Below are positions 7,569 through 15,228 of a DNA stretch of 64,000 nucleotides, piece after piece. The notes beneath the pieces were generated by a model. The model ran no database searches, was not told the DNA's origin, and worked only from the letters and a program-made list of their open reading frames with translations. Position numbers and translations under genes: made by a program. The stretch's first letter is position 1, and each line of letters opens with the position of its first letter. The DNA comes from an uncultured Marinobacter sp. (lineage in GTDB: Bacteria; Pseudomonadota; Gammaproteobacteria; Pseudomonadales; Oleiphilaceae). The stretch spans positions 124,001 to 188,000 of the forward strand of contig NZ_CAJXKQ010000001.1 in the NCBI RefSeq assembly GCF_913055835.1. The letters are read 5' to 3'.

Positions 7569-8933
7569 ATGAGCGAGCAAAATACTGAAATGGCGCCTGC
7601 CCAGTCACGCAGCGAGCAGGCCGTACGGATTATTGTTCATGAACACCAGGCGCTGTGGCGGATTCTCGATCTGCTGGACCAGTTGCTGAGTGATATGAAC
7701 CTCAACGATCAGCGCCCGGATGAGCGGCTGCTGACCACCATTTTCGATTACATTCAGCACTTCTCCCAGAGGGTCCACAGCACGCCCACGGACATCGAGC
7801 TTTACAAGCGGCTCAGTGAGAAGTCCCCCGAGACAGCGCCCCTGCTGGAGAAGCTGGCGAAGGGCTATGTCATTGGTCATGAAAAGCTGGTGGAACTCCG
7901 CCGTTTGCTGACTGACTGCGAGCAAAACTGGCCGGAAGGCCGAGAGGAGTTCAGTCATGCTCTGGCGCGCTTTACCGAAGCCCTGCGCAAGCATATCCGC
8001 AAGGAAGAGGGCGTGGTCATTCCGCGGGCCCGTAAACTGCTGACCGAAGAAGACTGGCAGCAGATCATTGAAGCGCGCGACGTGGAAAATGATCCGCTGT
8101 TCGGTGAGCGCGTTCGGGAAGAGTTCCGGGAATTGCGGCACCAGATTGTCAGCTACACCCCGGAGAAGTTCGGTGGACTGGGGCTCAAGCACGCGGACCG
8201 GGTAACAGCACCGCACGCCAAAGAGGAAATGCTGTCCATCAAGGGGCTGGTGACGTCCTACGGTCAGATCGAAGTTCTGCATGATGTGGATATTCACATC
8301 AACAGCGGTGAGATCGTATCACTTGTTGGTGCCAACGGTGCCGGCAAATCCACCCTGCTGATGACCATTTCCGGTCTGCAGCCCACTGACCGCGGTGCTA
8401 TCACCTTCGAAGGCAAGGATCTGTCCAGGATCAGTGCCGATCAGCGAGTGGCTGAAGGCATTGTTCAGGTGCCCGAGGGCCGGCAGGTTTTCAAGGACCT
8501 GAGTGTGCACGACAACCTGCTGTTGGGTGCCTACACCCGGGGCAAAACCCCCGAGGTGATGGACGATCTGGAACGGATGTATACCAAGTTCCCGATACTG
8601 CGCCAGAAACGCCATAACCTGGCGGGTGAACTCTCCGGTGGTCAGCAGCAGATGCTGGCTATGGGGCGCGCCCTGATGGCCAAGCCGAGGCTGCTGCTTC
8701 TGGATGAGCCCAGTATGGGGCTGGCGCCACTGATCATCGAGGAGATCTTTAACATCGTTAAAGAGCTCAAGGAAGAGGGTATCACCATCTTCCTGGTGGA
8801 GCAGAATGCGTCCCAGGCGCTGGCACTGGCCGATCGCGGCTATGTGCTGGAGACCGGCAAAGTGGTTATTGAAGGCTCGGGCCGTGAGCTGCTCAGCAAC
8901 GAGAAGGTCCGGGAGGCCTACCTGGGCATGTAA
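7569..8933 (+). CDS. Hemerythrin-like domain fused to LivF-type ABC ATPase
   Basis: A 454-residue fusion. Residues about 15-175 form a hemerythrin-like four-helix domain: an IIVHEHQALW start (His24, His26), RVHSTPTD (His70), GHEKLVEL (His104), and LRKHIRKEEGVVIPRAR (His142, Glu146). Residues 221-454 are a complete LivF ATPase: Walker A GANGAGKST, signature LSGGQQQM, Walker B LLLLDEPSMGL, and C-terminal VREAYLGM. LivF alone is about 235 residues, so the N-terminal 220 are extra. The fusion start is supported by AAGGAG upstream of ATG 7569, and the frame is unbroken. An internal ATG at 8229 follows GAGG by only two bases, so separate LivF synthesis looks unlikely. The role of the iron-type domain in an importer is unknown; oxygen or redox sensing is inference. 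Confidence 0.9.
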   Translation: MSEQNTEMAPAQSRSEQAVRIIVHEHQALWRILDLLDQLLSDMNLNDQRPDERLLTTIFDYIQHFSQRVHSTPTDIELYKRLSEKSPETAPLLEKLAKGYVIGHEKLVELRRLLTDCEQNWPEGREEFSHALARFTEALRKHIRKEEGVVIPRARKLLTEEDWQQIIEARDVENDPLFGERVREEFRELRHQIVSYTPEKFGGLGLKHADRVTAPHAKEEMLSIKGLVTSYGQIEVLHDVDIHINSGEIVSLVGANGAGKSTLLMTISGLQPTDRGAITFEGKDLSRISADQRVAEGIVQVPEGRQVFKDLSVHDNLLLGAYTRGKTPEVMDDLERMYTKFPILRQKRHNLAGELSGGQQQMLAMGRALMAKPRLLLLDEPSMGLAPLIIEEIFNIVKELKEEGITIFLVEQNASQALALADRGYVLETGKVVIEGSGRELLSNEKVREAYLGM

Positions 8934-8956
8934 CCGCTGGGTATTTTCTTCTGACC

Positions 8957-8998
8957 AATAAAAGGGGGACAGGTCTTGCGACCTGTCCCCCTTTTATT
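8957..8998. terminator. Bidirectional intrinsic terminator
   Basis: A perfect 19-base-pair stem (8957-8975 with 8980-8998) encloses a TTGC loop. An A-tract flanks one side and a T-tract the other (TAAAAGGGGG and CCCCCTTTTAT), so transcripts from either direction would end in a U-rich stem base. It lies between the importer operon (+) and paaZ (-), which converge here. Confidence 0.85.
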
Positions 8999-9006
8999 TG
9001 CCTGAC

Positions 9007-9040
9007 GCTTTCTCCCTGGGGTCCAGGACAGGGAGAAAGC
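9007..9040 (-). other. Hairpin downstream of paaZ
   Basis: Twelve-base perfect arms GCTTTCTCCCTG (9007-9018) and CAGGGAGAAAGC (9029-9040) with a ten-base loop, 14 bases past the paaZ stop. No T-run follows, so it probably assists the stronger terminator at 8957-8998 or protects the 3' end of the message. Confidence 0.55.
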
Positions 9041-9054
9041 AGGGAAGCCCGGAG

Positions 9055-11100
9055 TTACTCGGGCTTCTTGGCAACCAGTGTCAGGATGTCGTAGCTCGCA
9101 ACCAGTTCGTCGTTCTGGTTGGTCACCTGGACATCCCATACAACCACACCCTGGGGGTGGCCGTCGGGGGATGTCCGACCCTGATCGATCTTGCGCTTGC
9201 ACGTCAGCCGTGCGCGGATGGTATCTCCCGGCGCAACCGGCTCAATGAACCGCAATGTATCCAGGCCGTAGTTCGCCAGCACCGGACCTTCGCCCGGGGA
9301 AACGAACAGCCCGGCCGCGGCCGACAGTACAAAGTAACCGTGGGCGATGCGCTTGCCGAACTGGGATTCCCGGGCGGCAAGTTCATCAAAGTGCATGTAG
9401 AAGTGGTCACCGGACAGGCAGCCGAAGTTCACGATGTCTGCTTCGGTCACCGTGCGGCGGTGCGTCAGCAGCGACTCGTTGATCTGCAGGTCTTCGAAAT
9501 GGCGACGGAACGGGTGAACTTCAGTCTCAATCACGTTGGCACCGCGCACGTACTCGCGGGTTACTGCGGCCAGCATGCTCGGGGAGCCCTGGATTGCGGT
9601 GCGCTGCAGGTAATGGTGAACCGCACGGATACCACCCAGTTCCTCACCACCACCGGCGCGCCCGGGGCCGCCATGCTTGAGCATGGGCAGTGGCGAGCCG
9701 TGGCCGGTGGACTCTTTCGCGGCTTCGGCATCCAGCAGGTGCAGACGGCCGTGGAAGGCAGCCAGCAGTGGTGCGACCCTGCCAGCAATGGCGGGATCCC
9801 GAGTAGTCAGGGTGGTGACCAGGGAGCCGCGGCCTCTGGAGCACAATTCAACGGCGTCCTCGATGGTGTCGTAGGGAATCACCGTAGCCACGGGGCCGAA
9901 CGCCTCAATGTCATGGGCGCCACAGCCGTTTTCCGGGTTACGGCACAGCAGCAGGTGCGGTTCGATGAACGCGCCCTTCTCGGTGCCATCGCCAGTCGCC
10001 TTGAAGCTGCCGTCACCACCAACTACCAGCTCGCTGGTCTTGAGCAGTTCCTGGATATTGGCTTTGACATCTTCCAGCTGGTCGATGGAGGCCAGTGCAC
10101 CCATGCGAACGCCTTCGACAGAGGGATCGCCGACGGTGACCTTCGACAGACGCTCTTTGAGCTTGTCGCAAACTGCATCTACCTGGTCTTTCGGCACCAG
10201 GACACGCCGGATGGCGGTACACTTCTGACCGGCCTTGGCGGTCATTTCACGTCCAACTTCCTTCACGAAGACATCGAATTCCTCGTGCTCGGGAGTCACG
10301 TCTGGGGCGAGGATCGCACTGTTAAGGGAATCCGCTTCGGCATTAAAGGGAATCGAACGGTTGATGATGTTCGGGTGGTTACGAAGCTTGCGCGCGGTGG
10401 CGGCGGAGCCGGTAAAGGTAACCACGTCCTGCTCTTCCAGATGGTCGAACAGGTCACCGGTGCTGCCGATGATCAACTGCAGACTGCCTTCCGGAAGCGC
10501 GCCTGATTCCTGCATCAGGCGAACGGCCAGTTCCGTCACATAACAGGTAGAGGTGGCCGGCTTCACGATGGACGGCATACCTGCCAGGAACGTGGGTGCA
10601 AATTTTTCCAGCATGCCCCACACCGGGAAGTTGTAGGCGTCAATGTGAACGGCAACGCCACCGCGTGGTACCAGGATATGGGTGCCTGCAAAGTGGTTGT
10701 TCTTGCCCAGTGGAGTCACCGGGCCTTCGTGCACCACGTTGCCAGAGGGCAGCTCGCGCCGGCCCATGCTGGCATAAGAGAACAGGGTGCCGAAGCCGCC
10801 ATCGATATCGATGCCGTTGTCGCCCTTGGTGGAACCGGTGTGCATCGACAGGGCATAGAGCTCTTTCTTGTGTTCCTGGAGGTACAGGGCCATGGCTTTC
10901 AGGGCCAGGGCACGCTCCTGGAAATCCATCGCCATCAGGTTTTTACCGCCAACCTTGCGGCCATACTCAACGGCGTTCTTGAAATCGAGGGTGTCGTCGT
11001 GGGTATGGGCGACGATTTCGCCGTTAACGGCGCTTGGCAGAGCCTTGGCAGGCTTTTCACCGACCCACTGGCCGGCAATAAAACTTTTCAGGACTGACAT
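9055..11100 (-). CDS. paaZ: PaaZ: oxepin-CoA hydrolase / 3-oxo-5,6-dehydrosuberyl-CoA semialdehyde dehydrogenase
   Basis: A 681-residue bifunctional enzyme, the same length as E. coli PaaZ. The N-terminal aldehyde dehydrogenase domain (about residues 1-520) carries the catalytic Cys294 in AGQKCTAI and the cofactor-loop [14 protein letters not shown]. The C-terminal MaoC-like hotdog domain (about 540-681) carries [14 protein letters not shown] with the Asp/His hydratase pair. It opens the oxepin-CoA ring and oxidises the resulting aldehyde. ATG at 11100 is chosen because GGAG lies six bases upstream; an in-frame ATG at 11112 has no ribosome site. It follows paaE after an 87-base gap with a perfect hairpin. 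Confidence 0.93.
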   Translation of the reverse strand: MSVLKSFIAGQWVGEKPAKALPSAVNGEIVAHTHDDTLDFKNAVEYGRKVGGKNLMAMDFQERALALKAMALYLQEHKKELYALSMHTGSTKGDNGIDIDGGFGTLFSYASMGRRELPSGNVVHEGPVTPLGKNNHFAGTHILVPRGGVAVHIDAYNFPVWGMLEKFAPTFLAGMPSIVKPATSTCYVTELAVRLMQESGALPEGSLQLIIGSTGDLFDHLEEQDVVTFTGSAATARKLRNHPNIINRSIPFNAEADSLNSAILAPDVTPEHEEFDVFVKEVGREMTAKAGQKCTAIRRVLVPKDQVDAVCDKLKERLSKVTVGDPSVEGVRMGALASIDQLEDVKANIQELLKTSELVVGGDGSFKATGDGTEKGAFIEPHLLLCRNPENGCGAHDIEAFGPVATVIPYDTIEDAVELCSRGRGSLVTTLTTRDPAIAGRVAPLLAAFHGRLHLLDAEAAKESTGHGSPLPMLKHGGPGRAGGGEELGGIRAVHHYLQRTAIQGSPSMLAAVTREYVRGANVIETEVHPFRRHFEDLQINESLLTHRRTVTEADIVNFGCLSGDHFYMHFDELAARESQFGKRIAHGYFVLSAAAGLFVSPGEGPVLANYGLDTLRFIEPVAPGDTIRARLTCKRKIDQGRTSPDGHPQGVVVWDVQVTNQNDELVASYDILTLVAKKPE

Positions 11101-11128
11101 GGGAAACTCCATTCGTTTCTGAAACGCG

Positions 11129-11160
11129 AAGGCAAGTCCCGCTGCTGCGGGACTTGCCTT
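11129..11160 (-). other. Hairpin between paaE and paaZ
   Basis: Perfect 14-base arms (11129-11142 and 11147-11160) enclose a four-base loop. There is no T-run on the minus strand beyond it. It may attenuate transcription into paaZ or protect paaABCDE mRNA, giving different levels of the epoxidase and of PaaZ. Function is inferred from position. Confidence 0.6.
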
Positions 11161-11187
11161 GCACTGGTCTTGTTCTGGGGGTGGAAA

Positions 11188-12267
11188 CTACATCTCGTCG
11201 TAGTCCAGAACCACCTTGTCGCTGATCGGGTAGCACTGGCAGGAAAGCACGTAACCGGCTTCCACCTCGTAGTCTTCCAGAGCGAAGTTCTGGTCCATCT
11301 CCACTTCGCCTTCCACCACCTTGGCGCGGCATGTGGAGCAAACACCGGCCTTGCACGAATAGGGCAGGTCAGCACCTTCTTCGTTGCCGGCATCCAGAAT
11401 GCTCTTGGTGTCGCGCACCAGCGGGAAAGTCAGGGAACGGCCATCGGCAATCACAGTGACTTCGCTGATCGACTGGGGATCCACATGGGCGGGATCCCGG
11501 TCTTTCCGGGGCTGCGGTTTGCCACCGGCCGGGGTAAACAGCTCGAAGTGGATCTTGCTCTTTTCCATGCCGTGGTTCAGCAGAGAGTCCCGCACGGTTT
11601 CCGTCATCATCTGCGGGCCGCAGATAAACGCAGCGGTCAGCTCCTTGGCGTTGATCCAGTGATCGAACAGCTTGTCGCACTTTTCGTGGTCGATACGGCC
11701 GTTGTACAGGTCTATGTCCTGCTCTTCACGGGTGAAGATGTACACCAGGTTCAGGCGGGACATGTACTCGTTCTTCAGGTCCTGCAGCTCGTCACGGAAC
11801 ATGGTGCTGCTGGTGGCCTTGTTGCCGTAGAACAGGGTAACCTCGCTCTTGGGCTCGGTTTCCAGGGTGGTCTTCACGATCGACAGGATCGGAGTAATAC
11901 CACTGCCGGCGGCAACCGCCAGGTAGTTGCCCTCACGTTCCGGGTCCAGATCAATGGAGAAATGGCCCTGGGGCGGCATGACTTCGAGAGTCTGGCCGGG
12001 CTTGAGCTGCTCGTTGGCAAAGGTGGAGAAGCGACCGCCGGGAACCTGTTTCACGGCAATGCGCAGTTCCTTGTCATTGACGCTACGGCAGATCGAGTAG
12101 GAACGGCGCACTTCCTCGCCATCCAACTTGGTGCGCACGATCAGGTGCTGGCCCTGCTGGTAATGAAACTTGTCTGCCAGATCTTCCGGCACGTCAAAAG
12201 CAAGTGATACGGCGTTTCTTGTTTCAGGTCTGACCTCTCTGAGGGTCAGTGGGTAAAATTTGTTCAT
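11188..12267 (-). CDS. paaE: Phenylacetyl-CoA epoxidase, reductase subunit PaaE
   Basis: A 359-residue NAD(P)H reductase that feeds electrons to the PaaA diiron centre. The order is FAD-binding ferredoxin-reductase domain (RRSYSICRS near residue 53), NAD-binding domain (GSGITPILSI and FICGPQMM), and a C-terminal plant-type 2Fe-2S domain with cysteines in CKAGVCSTCR and a final Cys in LSCQC. Length matches E. coli PaaE. ATG 12267 (MNKFYPLTLREV) is chosen over an upstream in-frame start that would overrun paaD. It lies 13 bases after the paaD stop. Confidence 0.94.
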   Translation of the reverse strand: MNKFYPLTLREVRPETRNAVSLAFDVPEDLADKFHYQQGQHLIVRTKLDGEEVRRSYSICRSVNDKELRIAVKQVPGGRFSTFANEQLKPGQTLEVMPPQGHFSIDLDPEREGNYLAVAAGSGITPILSIVKTTLETEPKSEVTLFYGNKATSSTMFRDELQDLKNEYMSRLNLVYIFTREEQDIDLYNGRIDHEKCDKLFDHWINAKELTAAFICGPQMMTETVRDSLLNHGMEKSKIHFELFTPAGGKPQPRKDRDPAHVDPQSISEVTVIADGRSLTFPLVRDTKSILDAGNEEGADLPYSCKAGVCSTCRAKVVEGEVEMDQNFALEDYEVEAGYVLSCQCYPISDKVVLDYDEM

Positions 12268-12280
12268 GATCGTATCGGCT

Positions 12281-12850
12281 CTAGATGCATTTGAAATAGT
12301 CGAAGGGCTCGAGGCATTCCTTGCAACGATAAAGGGCTTTGCAGGCGGTGGATCCAAATTCGCTGACCCGTTCGGTATCCTGGCTGCCGCAGTGAGGGCA
12401 TGTAAGGACTTCCGATTCCCCGAGCAGGCTCATTTTGCTGGAGCTGCCAACGGGCGGGGCGATGCCAAAAGCCCGGAGCTTTTCTTTGCCTTCGTCTGTG
12501 ATCCAGTCGGTGGTCCAGGCAGGGGTCAGCACCTGATTGATTTTCGGGTCCCGAAAGCCCGCAGCACGCAGGGCTTCGGCAATCAGCTCTTCAATCAGTT
12601 CAGTGGCCGGGCACCCGGAGTAGGTCGGGGTCACGTCAATGGACAGCTCTTTGCCGTCCCAGTGAACCGCCCGAACAATACCGAGCTCCACGACACTGAT
12701 GGCCGGCACTTCGGGGTCTTTGACCTCCTCAAGAAGTGCCCAGATGTCGTCCTCTGTCAGCAGATCGGGGCGGGCATTTGCCGGCACCCGATCACTGGCA
12801 ATCAGAATGTCGACAGCTGACCGGCTGTCTGAATCACCATGTTGTGGCAT
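12281..12850 (-). CDS. paaD: Phenylacetyl-CoA epoxidase complex maturation factor PaaD
   Basis: A 189-residue protein. The N-terminal DUF59/MIP18 domain includes VKDPEVPAISVVELG and the SGCPATE cysteine motif. The C-terminal zinc-ribbon-like part has CPHCGS, then a conserved STACKALYRCKECLEPF block and a final FKCI, with paired cysteines. PaaD is thought to help assemble the metal centres of the epoxidase. The start at 12850 follows a GAGGG site and overlaps the paaC 3' end by 17 bases. An in-frame start further upstream would lie deep inside paaC and is rejected. Confidence 0.93.
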   Translation of the reverse strand: MPQHGDSDSRSAVDILIASDRVPANARPDLLTEDDIWALLEEVKDPEVPAISVVELGIVRAVHWDGKELSIDVTPTYSGCPATELIEELIAEALRAAGFRDPKINQVLTPAWTTDWITDEGKEKLRAFGIAPPVGSSSKMSLLGESEVLTCPHCGSQDTERVSEFGSTACKALYRCKECLEPFDYFKCI

Positions 12851-13598
12851 CGGGATAGGCCCTCTGCAGGAACTGCATTTCTGCCAGGATGAAACCAAGG
12901 TGCTCGGTGTGCTCGCCGTGCTTGCCACCCATGTACATCCAGGCGTCTTCTGCGCCCGGCGTCAGGGTTGCCTGGGTAAGCACTTCATTGACCATGCCGC
13001 GCCAGTCTTTGGCCAGCTGGTCAGGATCCGGGCCAATGCCAGCCTCGGCCATCACACGATCAGTGTCGTCCGGAGTGATCAGCTCACCGGTAAAGCGCCA
13101 GAGGATATCCACAGCATCCTGCATGCGGCGGTGGCTTTCTTCGGTGCCATCGCCCAGACGCTTCACCCACTCCGAGGAACGACGCAGGTGATAAGTCACC
13201 TCTTTCAGCGACTTGGCGGCGATGCCGGCAATGCGCTCATCACTGGATTCGGTCAGGCTCTTGAGCGTGAAGTAGTGGTACACGTCGAAGAAGAACTGAC
13301 GGCCCATGGTGACCGCGTAATCCTCGTTGGGCTGCTCGGTGAGCAGCAGGTTACGGTAGTCGTGGGCGTCGCGACGGAAGCACAGCTTGTCGGCATCGCG
13401 GCCATCATCAATCAGCTCGGCTGCGTACTCGTACCAGTTGCGGGCCTGGCCGACGAGATCGAGGGCAACGTTCATCAGAGCCATCTCTTCCTCAAGTGCC
13501 GGGGCCTTGCCGCACAATTCGCACAGGCGCTGGCCGAGGATCATGTCGGAATCCGCCAGGCGCAGCAGGTATTCCTTTAATGCTTCTGCTTGTGTCAT
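12834..13598 (-). CDS. paaC: Phenylacetyl-CoA epoxidase structural subunit PaaC
   Basis: A 254-residue ferritin-like protein of the PaaA_PaaC family. Family blocks include LADSDMILGQRLCELCGKAP at the N-terminus and VDILWRFTGEL in the C-terminal half. In known complexes PaaC scaffolds catalytic PaaA and lacks a functional diiron site. It lies between paaB and paaD in the conserved paaABCDE order, 12 bases after paaB. Confidence 0.94.
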   Translation of the reverse strand: MTQAEALKEYLLRLADSDMILGQRLCELCGKAPALEEEMALMNVALDLVGQARNWYEYAAELIDDGRDADKLCFRRDAHDYRNLLLTEQPNEDYAVTMGRQFFFDVYHYFTLKSLTESSDERIAGIAAKSLKEVTYHLRRSSEWVKRLGDGTEESHRRMQDAVDILWRFTGELITPDDTDRVMAEAGIGPDPDQLAKDWRGMVNEVLTQATLTPGAEDAWMYMGGKHGEHTEHLGFILAEMQFLQRAYPDATTW

Positions 13599-13610
13599 GG
13601 GTAACGCTCC

Positions 13611-13892
13611 TTACATGTGTCCGACTTCATCGGGCAGCTTGTAGAAGGAAGCGTGCCGGTAAACCTTGTCTTCCGACGGATCGAAAAGCACTTCCTTCTC
13701 GTCGGACGCGGACGCCGTGATGGTGTCGGAGGGCACAACCCAGATGCTCACGCCTTCGTTGCGGCGTGTATAAAGGTCACGGGCGTTCTCCATGGCCATC
13801 TCGGCGTCAGCAGCGTGAACGCTGCCAACGTGCTTGTGGTTCAGACCGTGCTTGGATCTTACGAAAACTTCGTAAAGGCGCCATTCAGCCAT
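13611..13892 (-). CDS. paaB: Phenylacetyl-CoA epoxidase subunit PaaB
   Basis: A 93-residue protein matching PaaB over its full length: WRLYEVFVRSKHGLNHKHVGS at the start (family N-terminus), ALYTRR-type centre seen here as DLYTRRNEGVSIWVV, and a C-terminal DKVYRHASFY. PaaB bridges PaaAC heterodimers and is needed for activity. It sits 17 bases after the paaA stop, with an AGGAAT ribosome-site-like stretch before the ATG. Confidence 0.95.
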   Translation of the reverse strand: MAEWRLYEVFVRSKHGLNHKHVGSVHAADAEMAMENARDLYTRRNEGVSIWVVPSDTITASASDEKEVLFDPSEDKVYRHASFYKLPDEVGHM

Positions 13893-13909
13893 GTTCTATT
13901 CCTCCGGTA

Positions 13910-14902
13910 TCAAGCGGCTTGCGCGCGCTGTTTTTGTTTTTCGGCGTAGGCGACGGCCGCTTCGCGGACCCATGCGCCTTCATCAATTGCGTTCTTGCGA
14001 GTCTTGATGCGCTCGCGGTTGCAGGGGCCATTGCCCTTGAGAACGTCGTAGAACTCCTGCCAGTTGATTTCACCGAAATCGTAGTGGCCGGTTTCTTCGT
14101 TCCACTTCAGGTCGGGATCCGGCGCAGTGCAACCGAGGAACTCGAGCTGCGGCACGGTCTGGTCAATAAACATCTGACGCAGTTCGTCGTTGCTCTTGCG
14201 CTTGATCTTCCAGGCCATGGACTGCTGGGAGTTCGGGGACTCGTCATCGTGCGGGCCGAACATCATCAGGGCCGGCCACCACAGACGGTTAATGGCGTCC
14301 TGCACCATGGCTTTCTGCTCCTCGGTGCCTTCGCGCATCATGTCCAGCAGGATCTGGTAACCCTGACGCTGGTGGAAGCTTTCTTCCTTACAGATGCGGA
14401 TCATGGCGCGGGAGTAGGGGCCATAAGAGGTCCGCTGCAGCACCACCTGGTTCACGATGGCGGCGCCATCCACCAGCCAGCCAACAGCACCCATATCGGC
14501 CCAGTTCAGGGTCGGGTAGTTGAAGATGCTGGAGTACTTGGCTTTGCCCTGATGCAGCTTCTCGATCTCTTCGTCACGGTCAGCACCCAGGGTTTCCATG
14601 GCGCTGTACAGGTACAGGCCGTGGCCCGCTTCGTCCTGGATCTTGGCCATCAACTGGAGCTTGCGCTTGAGAGTAGGCGCACGGGTTACCCAGTTGCCTT
14701 CCGGCAGCATGCCAACCACTTCGGAGTGGGCGTGCTGGGAAATCTGGCGAATCAGGGTCTTCCGGTAGCCTTCCGGCATCCAGTTTTTGGGTTCGATTTT
14801 GGTTTCGGCGTCGACCTTTTCCTGAAACTCGCGCTCTTCAGGCGACATCTCTTCTTTGGTCTTCAGGCGCTTGGCGCCGGTTTCAACGAGCTGGGCGTAC
14901 AT
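13910..14902 (-). CDS. paaA: Phenylacetyl-CoA epoxidase catalytic subunit PaaA
   Basis: A 330-residue diiron oxygenase subunit that, with O2 and electrons from PaaE, epoxidises phenylacetyl-CoA. Diiron ligands lie in two E-x2-H motifs, [11 protein letters not shown] and [10 protein letters not shown]. The substrate region [19 protein letters not shown] is family-typical. ATG 14902 ([12 protein letters not shown]) is preferred: GGAGGT stands eight bases upstream. An in-frame start at 15013 would lie upstream of the proposed -10 box and is rejected. First gene of paaABCDE. Confidence 0.95.
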   Translation of the reverse strand: MYAQLVETGAKRLKTKEEMSPEEREFQEKVDAETKIEPKNWMPEGYRKTLIRQISQHAHSEVVGMLPEGNWVTRAPTLKRKLQLMAKIQDEAGHGLYLYSAMETLGADRDEEIEKLHQGKAKYSSIFNYPTLNWADMGAVGWLVDGAAIVNQVVLQRTSYGPYSRAMIRICKEESFHQRQGYQILLDMMREGTEEQKAMVQDAINRLWWPALMMFGPHDDESPNSQQSMAWKIKRKSNDELRQMFIDQTVPQLEFLGCTAPDPDLKWNEETGHYDFGEINWQEFYDVLKGNGPCNRERIKTRKNAIDEGAWVREAAVAYAEKQKQRAQAA

Positions 14903-14993
14903 AAACAAATACCTCCGGATCGGGCTTGTTGTTCTGTTGTCCGTGAACACAGAGCCCTCAGTAACGACTGAAGGCCAATGACTCCATATTATA

Positions 14994-15012
14994 TGATACT
15001 GAATAAATATCA
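14994..15012. promoter_or_regulatory. Candidate PaaX operator at paaA
   Basis: TGATA (14994-14998) and TATCA (15008-15012) form a perfect inverted repeat around nine bases. The left half extends to TATGATACT. It abuts the TATAAT of the proposed paaA promoter. The TGATAC core recurs at 3541, 15093, 20701 and 20891. Confidence 0.5.
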
Positions 15013-15178
15013 AGAACTGTCTTTGTGTGTCATGTTATATCTAAAAGATTCCTTGGATGATCTTATAGTGCTGATTTGCATAATAAAAAATATGATACGT
15101 GCAGAAATGCTATTGAGATCAGCAAAAGGAAAGTCAAATTAAATCGGCAATTCTGTGGTGAGGATCGGGTAAGGGCGT

Positions 15179-15212
15179 GAGAGTCAGACCCAGTGTCTGC
15201 GGTCTGACTCTC
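15179..15212 (-). other. Hairpin downstream of paaK
   Basis: Perfect 12-base arms GAGAGTCAGACC (15179-15190) and GGTCTGACTCTC (15201-15212) with a ten-base loop, 16 bases beyond the paaK stop on the minus strand. No T-run follows, so termination would be factor-dependent or incomplete. It marks the boundary between the paaG-to-paaK operon and paaABCDE. Confidence 0.55.
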
Positions 15213-15228
15213 TGCCGGGCATGCAGGC

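Larger units (their letters stand above)
14903..15228 (-). promoter_or_regulatory. paaA promoter region with two TGATAC sites
   Basis: This 326-base gap separates the paaK 3' end from paaA. On the minus strand a perfect TATAAT occupies 14993-14988, with a weak -35. An inverted repeat TGATA-N9-TATCA (14994-15012) directly abuts the -10 box, ideal for repression. A second TATGATACG element lies at 15091-15099, 99 bases upstream. The stretch 15000-15110 is AT-rich. No small ORF is supported. Confidence 0.6.

Noticed and set aside
8229-8933. Internal start producing a separate LivF from the fusion gene
   Set aside because: ATG 8229 is preceded by GAGG at only two bases, too close for efficient initiation, and the fusion start has a good AAGGAG. 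Not excluded, but unsupported.
8998-10506. A 502-codon open frame antisense to paaZ
   Set aside because: It begins in a terminator region and shadows PaaZ, whose motifs are unmistakable.
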